5,546 nt of DNA from DATKCJ01 sp035513275. GTDB lineage: Bacteria; Verrucomicrobiota; Verrucomicrobiia; Opitutales; Opitutaceae. The stretch spans positions 1 through 5,546 of the forward strand of contig DATKCJ010000408.1 in assembly GCA_035513275.1 (NCBI GenBank), read 5' to 3'. The notes beneath the pieces were generated by a model that had not been told where the DNA came from, searched no databases, and worked only from the letters and a program-made list of their open reading frames with translations. The position numbers and the translations under genes were made by a program. Positions 1 through 3,555 of the stretch are shown here, in pieces; the first letter of the stretch is position 1, and each line of letters begins with the position of its first letter.

Positions 1-1261
1 GTTCATGAAGCACGGCGTCGAGATCTTCACACCTTGGAGCTGGCAGCCCGGCATGTGGGAGGTCCTCCATCTCTTCTCGCGCTACAATCGCTCGACCTCG
101 GTGCGCGCCGTCTCGGACGACGAGACCAGGGTGTCCGCCTATGCCACGCTCGATCCACACTCAGGCAACACGACGATTGTGCTCGTCAACCGCGAACTCA
201 CGGCGAGCACAGCCACATCCGTGTCGCTCGCGAATCTCGCCATCCCCGACGGCATCTATGCAACTCTCCAACTGGCAAACCTGCCTGCGTCGGAGACGTT
301 CGTGTCGCACACGTCGAACGCGAAGGCCGCCGGCACCGTGACGGTCGCGGGCAACCAGTTTTCAATCACACTGCCCGCGCTCTCGATCACTTCGGTCCTG
401 CTGCAGAAATCGCCAGATGGCCCGCCGCCCGCCCCGGGGCCGTCGCGACTGGCGAATGTCTCCGTCCGCGCTTTCAGCGGCGCGGGCGACGACGTATTGA
501 TCGTCGGCTTCTACGTCGACGGGATTGGCTCGAAGGAGCTCCTGCTCCGAGGCATCGGTCCGATGCTGGCGAAGTATAATGTCAGCTCGACCATGGCGGA
601 CCCCGTGATGTCGCTCTGGAGTCAATCGACCGGACTTATCACCTCAAACGACGATTGGGGCTCCAACGCCGCGCAGATCACGAAGGCCTCAGCGCGCCTC
701 GGCGCCTTCGCACTCGATCCGGGGACTCTCGACTCCGCACTCGTCGCCAACTTATCGACGGGTGGCTACACCGCTCATATCGCGGGCAAGGCCGGCGGCA
801 CTGGTGTCGCCCTCGGCGAAGCCTACGACGGGGATCTGTGGGGCACCGCGCGCCTCGTGAACGTTTCCGCACGCACGTGGGTCGGTCCGGGGGACAACAG
901 CCTCATCGCCGGTTTCGTTGTGGTCGGCGAATCAAGCAAGACCCTGCTCATTCGCGCAGTCGGCCCAACCCTTGCCGATCCCCTCTACAACGTTCAGGGA
1001 GTGCTCACGAATCCTGTCCTCCGCCTCTACAGGCTCGGCGACAACGCGCCGCTGTACCAAAACGACAACTGGGGAACCACCTCCTATTCCGACGAGATCG
1101 CAGCGACTGCGCAACTGTCCGGCGCGTTCTCGCTGGCACCGGGGACGACGGATGCCGTTCTCCTTCTCACGCTTCCCCCGGGCGGCTACACCGCTGTCGT
1201 TAGCAGCGCCGACAACACAACCGGAGTCGCGCTCGTCGAGGTATACGAGGTTCAGCAATGA
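1..1261 (+). CDS. Secreted GH44-like glycoside hydrolase, C-terminal part (5' end outside window)
   Basis: The frame is open to the left edge (base 2 starts a Phe codon before the ATG at base 5), so that ATG is probably internal and the catalytic barrel lies upstream. Numbering from it, residues 1-25 (KHGVEIFTPWSW, then MWEVLHLFSRY) resemble the last barrel strand and helix of GH44 endoglucanase/xyloglucanase enzymes. Residues 30-134 look like the following beta-sandwich, with VSAYATLD, TTIVLVNREL, LPASETFVSH and ITLPALSITSVLL. A Pro-rich linker (about 135-147, PDGPPPAPGPS) leads to two homologous modules of about 130 residues (148-275 and 283-416), and the protein ends in VEVYEVQQ and TGA. 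GH44 enzymes cut beta-1,4-glucans in the extracellular space. The catalytic glutamates are not in view, so activity cannot be judged. The family call is recalled similarity; another clan-A hydrolase with the same tail is possible. It faces the efflux genes convergently. Confidence 0.72.
   Translation, partial: FMKHGVEIFTPWSWQPGMWEVLHLFSRYNRSTSVRAVSDDETRVSAYATLDPHSGNTTIVLVNRELTASTATSVSLANLAIPDGIYATLQLANLPASETFVSHTSNAKAAGTVTVAGNQFSITLPALSITSVLLQKSPDGPPPAPGPSRLANVSVRAFSGAGDDVLIVGFYVDGIGSKELLLRGIGPMLAKYNVSSTMADPVMSLWSQSTGLITSNDDWGSNAAQITKASARLGAFALDPGTLDSALVANLSTGGYTAHIAGKAGGTGVALGEAYDGDLWGTARLVNVSARTWVGPGDNSLIAGFVVVGESSKTLLIRAVGPTLADPLYNVQGVLTNPVLRLYRLGDNAPLYQNDNWGTTSYSDEIAATAQLSGAFSLAPGTTDAVLLLTLPPGGYTAVVSSADNTTGVALVEVYEVQQ
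446..1252 (+). repeat. Two tandem homologous C-terminal modules in the GH44-like protein
   Basis: Module 1 spans bases 446-829 and module 2 spans 851-1252. Matching landmarks are LANVSVRAFSGAGDDVLIVGF against LVNVSARTWVGPGDNSLIAGF, then SKELLLRGIGPMLA against SKTLLIRAVGPTLA, NDDWG against NDNWG, GAFALDPGT against GAFSLAPGT, GGYTA against GGYTA, and TGVALGEAYD against TGVALVEVYE. The GGYTA motifs are 420 bases apart and share the 12 bases GGCTACACCGCT. The modules are predicted to be beta-rich. I know this type as a repeated tail on secreted Opitutales/Verrucomicrobiota proteins. Its function (binding, surface attachment or sorting) is not shown by the sequence. Confidence 0.85.
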
Positions 1262-1327
1262 TGACACAGATGCGCTCACGTGACCGGAGACAATCTGTGC
1301 TCCGCTCACTCGCCATGCGTGATAGAA

Positions 1328-1386
1328 CCACGGACTCCGCGGATTTGCACGGGCCTCCCCGCCCGTCGCCTCCGCGAAGTCCGTGG
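1328..1386. repeat. Nested inverted repeat between convergent genes
   Basis: The outer arms are 16 bases (1328-1343, CCACGGACTCCGCGGA, and 1371-1386, TCCGCGAAGTCCGTGG), complementary at 15 of 16 positions. The loop holds a second perfect 6-bp stem, ACGGGC (1349-1354) with GCCCGT (1361-1366). The mispair is C-A in plus-strand RNA but a G-U wobble in minus-strand RNA, so the minus-strand transcript folds slightly better. It lies in the 143-base gap between the stop codons of the GH44-like gene and the PagL-like gene. It could stop transcription from both sides, but no T-run follows on either strand, so it is not a canonical intrinsic terminator. It could also be a copy of a dispersed repeat. 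Confidence 0.8.
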
Positions 1387-1404
1387 GGAAATGTTGCGAT
1401 CCGC

Positions 1405-1983
1405 TCAGCGCGCCGTTGCGACAGATTCGCCGCTCCACAACGAGCGCAGCCGGTCGCGTGTGAGCGGGATGACCGCGACCAGTGTCACGTTCTCCGTGCC
1501 GGGGTTGATGCGGCCCAGGCCGGCGTTCGAAAGATGTCCGATGCGAAGTCCGAGTCGCACTTCGTTGCGCAGGTGGCGTGTGACTTCGACGAAGGAGTAA
1601 AACTCGAGGTCGAAGCCCAGTTCGTCGTTCATGCTCTCGTAGTAGAAGGGGCCCGTCCCGAGCGTGACGGTCCAGTCAGGCGACGGCTTGATGTCGTAGA
1701 TGAACCCGGCACCCGCGAACCACGTGCCGTTGTCGCTCACCGACGTGCCTAGCCATGGGCGGATGCCGTGCCAGTTGTGCGGCAGCCGTATCTCGACCCC
1801 CGCCACCGTGTCGGCGGCTTCGTCGTCCGCAACGCCGATCCGGCCGAAAGTCGCGACCGTCTCGAAGTTGAACTTCTTCCCGTCCTGCGCGGCAGACGCA
1901 AGCGGTGCGACCAGCAGGCCGAGAACTAGAGCGAGACCGGATCTGCGGATTGAAAAGTGAAGGTGAAGGTTTTTGGTCTTCAT
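1405..1983 (-). CDS. Acyloxyacyl hydrolase, PagL-like lipid A 3-O-deacylase
   Basis: This is a complete 192-residue outer-membrane protein. Residues 1-31 form a signal peptide: basic n-region (K2, K4, R13, R14), hydrophobic GLALVLGLLVAPL, and an ASA cleavage site near 29-31. The remainder alternates like a small beta-barrel. Near the C-terminus, RIGHLSNAGLGRINPGTE (147-164) matches the PagL signature. His150, Ser152 and Glu164 have the spacing (+2, +14) of the PagL catalytic triad H126/S128/E140. PagL removes the 3-O-linked acyl chain of lipid A in the outer leaflet, usually lowering endotoxicity and changing membrane packing. About 20 residues follow the last predicted strand (NVTLVAVIPL), a short tail of unclear role. 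It is the third minus-strand gene after pump and channel. The only candidate start before the signal peptide is the ATG at 1983. No Shine-Dalgarno sequence is well placed: AAGGA lies about 19 bases upstream, too far. No clear promoter is seen in the 79-base gap. Confidence 0.85.
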   Translation of the reverse strand: MKTKNLHLHFSIRRSGLALVLGLLVAPLASAAQDGKKFNFETVATFGRIGVADDEAADTVAGVEIRLPHNWHGIRPWLGTSVSDNGTWFAGAGFIYDIKPSPDWTVTLGTGPFYYESMNDELGFDLEFYSFVEVTRHLRNEVRLGLRIGHLSNAGLGRINPGTENVTLVAVIPLTRDRLRSLWSGESVATAR

Positions 1984-2009
1984 GACTGTGACTGTTTCGG
2001 TGTCCTTGG

Positions 2010-2034
2010 GTAGGGCGGGACCGCTGGGCCCGCC
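2010..2034 (+). repeat. GTAG-headed REP-like palindrome upstream of the PagL-like gene
   Basis: GTAG (2010-2013) is followed by a hairpin: GGCGGGACC (2014-2022), loop GCT, GGGCCCGCC (2026-2034), with 8 of 9 arm positions complementary. The GTAG head, the GGC-R-GG start and the 3-base loop match the plan of the two palindromes at 3486-3554, although the core sequence differs. A GTAG tetranucleotide directly 5' of a short palindrome is the hallmark of REP elements mobilised by RAYT (TnpA-REP) proteins. It sits between channel stop and deacylase start, where it may act as an mRNA stabiliser or attenuator. No inverted partner is visible. Confidence 0.65.
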
Positions 2035-2062
2035 GCATGGAAGCGGGTATCAAATGCGACGT

Positions 2063-3475
2063 TCAATGGATGTTTGACGCGACGGTCGCCGGGTTTGTCC
2101 AGCCGCCGCCGAGAGATTTGACCAGTGCGACACTCGTGAGCAGGCGCTGCGCCCCGAGCTGAGTCGCCGCGCGCTCGCTCGCGAGGAGCGTGCGCTGTGC
2201 GTCGATCACCTCGAAGTAGTTCACGTAGCCGGCGTCGTAGCGCGTTTGTGCGAGTTCGCCTGAGCGGCGTGCCGCGGCGACGGCGCGATCCAGCGCCTCG
2301 GCCTGCGAGGCGAGGAGCTGCGTTGCCGTGAGCGCATCCTGCACTTCGCGGAAAGCGATGAGAACGCGCTGGCGGTAGCGTGCGACGCCCTCTTCGTAGG
2401 CGGCGCGGCTGCGCTCGAGGTTCGCGCGGTTTCGACCGCCTTGGAAGATCGGCAGATACACGCTGGGCCCGATCGACCACGCGCGCGAATCGGCGCGGAA
2501 CAACCGGTCGATCTCGCCGCTCGCGTAACCAGCAGATCCAGTCAGCGAAATCGCCGGAAAGAACGCGGCCTTCGCGACACCGATCTGTGCATTGACGGCG
2601 ACAAGCGATTGCTCCGCCGCGGCGATATCGGGTCGACGCTCGAGCAGCGCGCTGGGCAAGCCGGCCGGCACAGCCGGCGGTTCTGAGATCTCAGATTTGA
2701 AATTTGAGATGGCGAAGTCGCCAGCGACTTCGCCCACGAGCACCGCGAGCGCGTTCTGCAACGCGGCGCGTCGGTTCGCGAGCGCCGATGACTCGGCCTC
2801 GGTCGATGCCAGTTCGCTTTCGGCACGCGCGACATCGAAGTCTGTAGCCGCGCCGCCTGTCCGGCGCGATGTCACGAGCTCGAGTGCACGGCGGCGCAGG
2901 GCGACGCCTTCGTCGACAAGCGCAATCTCGCGATCGAGCGCGCGCAACGAGAAGTAGTTCGCGGCGACTTCAGCAGTGAGCGCGAGTCGCACGCTCTCGA
3001 AGTCGGCCGCGCTTGCGGCCGCACCGGCACGCGCGCTTTCGTTGAGCCGGCGCACGCGGCCGAAAAGATCGAGCTCCCACGACGCGTCGAGCGCGCCGCG
3101 GATTGTTTCGGTCTCGGCGAGCGGCATGACGACGTCGGTCGTGCGCGACGTGCGCGAGCGATCAGCGGATGCGCCGACTGCGGCCGACGGGAAGTAGGCA
3201 CTGCGCGCAATGCCGGCCGCGGCGCGCGCCTGCTCAACACGCGCGGCGGCAGCTTGGAGATCCTGATTGCCGTCGAGGGAGCGGAGGATGAGTGCATCGA
3301 GCTCGGAATCGCCGAAGAGCGTCCACCAATCGCCGCGCGGAATGGTGTCCGCCGATGTGGCGGCATTCCACGTGACGGGAGACGCGATCTCAGGCCGAGC
3401 GTAGTCCGGACCCACCGCCGCTGCTGCAGCAGCGGCGAGTGAGAGTGAAAGTGAGAGTGAGAGTGAAGATTTCAT
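2063..3475 (-). CDS. NodT/OprM-family outer-membrane efflux channel (TolC-like)
   Basis: This is a complete 470-residue channel protein, the usual length for the family. It would form the trimeric outer-membrane duct of a tripartite efflux system and dock with the adaptor and the RND pump encoded just upstream. Family marks are VGPDYARP (21-28), WWTLFGDSELDALI (50-63), the DLQAAAARVEQARA helix (72-85), ASWELDLFGRVRR (131-143), GLPSALLERRPDIAAAE (272-288), the second-repeat helices with YFEVIDAQRTLL (420-431), and the C-terminal SLGGGW (454-459). Two outer-membrane-efflux repeats cover roughly 50-250 and 272-457. Oddities: the signal region is M-K-S-S-(LS)4-L-A7 with no cysteine before VGPDY, where relatives have a lipobox Cys, so the lipid anchor seems lost. 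Residues 248-265 (GEVAGDFAISNFKSEISE) are encoded by a palindrome cluster. The ATG at 3475 fits the signal peptide but has no visible Shine-Dalgarno sequence. Confidence 0.93.
   Translation of the reverse strand: MKSSLSLSLSLSLAAAAAAAVGPDYARPEIASPVTWNAATSADTIPRGDWWTLFGDSELDALILRSLDGNQDLQAAAARVEQARAAAGIARSAYFPSAAVGASADRSRTSRTTDVVMPLAETETIRGALDASWELDLFGRVRRLNESARAGAAASAADFESVRLALTAEVAANYFSLRALDREIALVDEGVALRRRALELVTSRRTGGAATDFDVARAESELASTEAESSALANRRAALQNALAVLVGEVAGDFAISNFKSEISEPPAVPAGLPSALLERRPDIAAAEQSLVAVNAQIGVAKAAFFPAISLTGSAGYASGEIDRLFRADSRAWSIGPSVYLPIFQGGRNRANLERSRAAYEEGVARYRQRVLIAFREVQDALTATQLLASQAEALDRAVAAARRSGELAQTRYDAGYVNYFEVIDAQRTLLASERAATQLGAQRLLTSVALVKSLGGGWTNPATVASNIH
2681..2734 (-). 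repeat. Palindrome cluster inside the channel gene
   Basis: Two structures abut. Bases 2711-2734 form a perfect hairpin: GGCGAAGTCGC, loop CA, GCGACTTCGCC. Bases 2681-2710 are AT-rich (9 G/C in 30) and contain the 14-base perfect palindrome TCTGAGATCTCAGA (2682-2695), overlapping an imperfect inverted repeat at 2689-2709 centred in TTTGAAATTT. Read in frame they give GEVAGDFA and ISNFKSEISE, within the linker between the two efflux repeats. This looks like a small repeat element tolerated in coding sequence. The protein is not obviously longer than relatives here, so replacement rather than simple insertion is possible. Confidence 0.7.
3416..3437. repeat. Perfect 22-bp palindrome encoding the poly-Ala part of the channel signal peptide
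   Basis: The arms are CGCCGCTGCTG (3416-3426) and CAGCAGCGGCG (3427-3437), fully complementary with no spacer. On the minus strand it encodes the Ala run at residues 14-20, exactly where the lipobox cysteine would be expected. It could extrude as a cruciform or form a strong hairpin about 40 bases into the mRNA coding region. Confidence 0.9.
3438..3467. repeat. Five-copy hexanucleotide tract (AGTGAR) encoding the Ser-Leu signal core
   Basis: Five consecutive units read AGTGAG, AGTGAA, AGTGAG, AGTGAG, AGTGAA. On the minus strand the unit is YTCACT, giving alternating Ser and Leu codons (residues 4-13 of the channel). Because the unit is 6 bases, gain or loss of copies would change signal-peptide length by two residues without shifting frame. 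It abuts the 22-bp palindrome. Confidence 0.9.
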
Positions 3476-3485
3476 TTGAGTGTGA

Positions 3486-3554
3486 GTAGCGCGGGTCTCT
3501 GACCCGTGAGATTGGGTTGTGGGTGGTTCGTGGCAGGTCGGAGACCTGCCCTAC
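3486..3554. repeat. Inverted pair of GTAG-headed REP-like palindromes (REPIN-like)
   Basis: On the plus strand, GTAG (3486-3489) is followed by a hairpin with core CGGGTC (3492-3497), loop TCT, GACCCG (3501-3506). On the minus strand, GTAG (3554-3551) is followed by GGCAGGTC, loop TCC, GACCTGCC (3550-3532), a perfect 8-bp stem. Aligned from their GTAG heads the two units match at 17 of 23 positions, share GGTCTC then GACC, and are in opposite orientation about 25 bases apart, as in REP doublets. The element fills almost the whole 80-base gap: the right-hand GTAG begins 2 bases after the pump's stop codon and the left one ends about 11 bases before the channel's ATG. It may stabilise the upstream message or reduce readthrough. 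Confidence 0.8.
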
Positions 3555-3555
3555 T

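Noticed and set aside
932..1438. A 168-codon minus-strand frame overlapping the end of the GH44-like gene and the convergent gap.
   Set aside because: It is antisense to a recognisable repeat module, has Arg/Gly-rich shadow composition, and overlaps the end of the PagL-like gene.
1258..1752. A 164-codon plus-strand reading frame whose ATG overlaps the GH44-like stop codon (ATGATGA), resembling a translationally coupled gene.
   Set aside because: Most of it is antisense to the PagL-like gene, whose signal peptide and catalytic triad are convincing. Its translation is Arg/Ala-rich with no recognisable motif, as expected of a shadow frame in GC-rich DNA.
2002..2006. AAGGA (minus strand) as Shine-Dalgarno for the PagL-like gene.
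   Set aside because: It lies about 19 bases before the ATG, too far for a normal ribosome binding site, and no alternative in-frame start is nearer.
2040..2075. Possible promoter (TTGAAC or TCAAAC with TGATAC, minus strand) for the PagL-like gene.
   Set aside because: The spacings are wrong (about 7 or 19 bases) and the boxes are poor; chance matches cannot be excluded.
2380..3442. Several plus-strand frames opposite the channel gene.
   Set aside because: They are Arg/Ser-rich shadows without family motifs, fully contained in a well-supported coding region.
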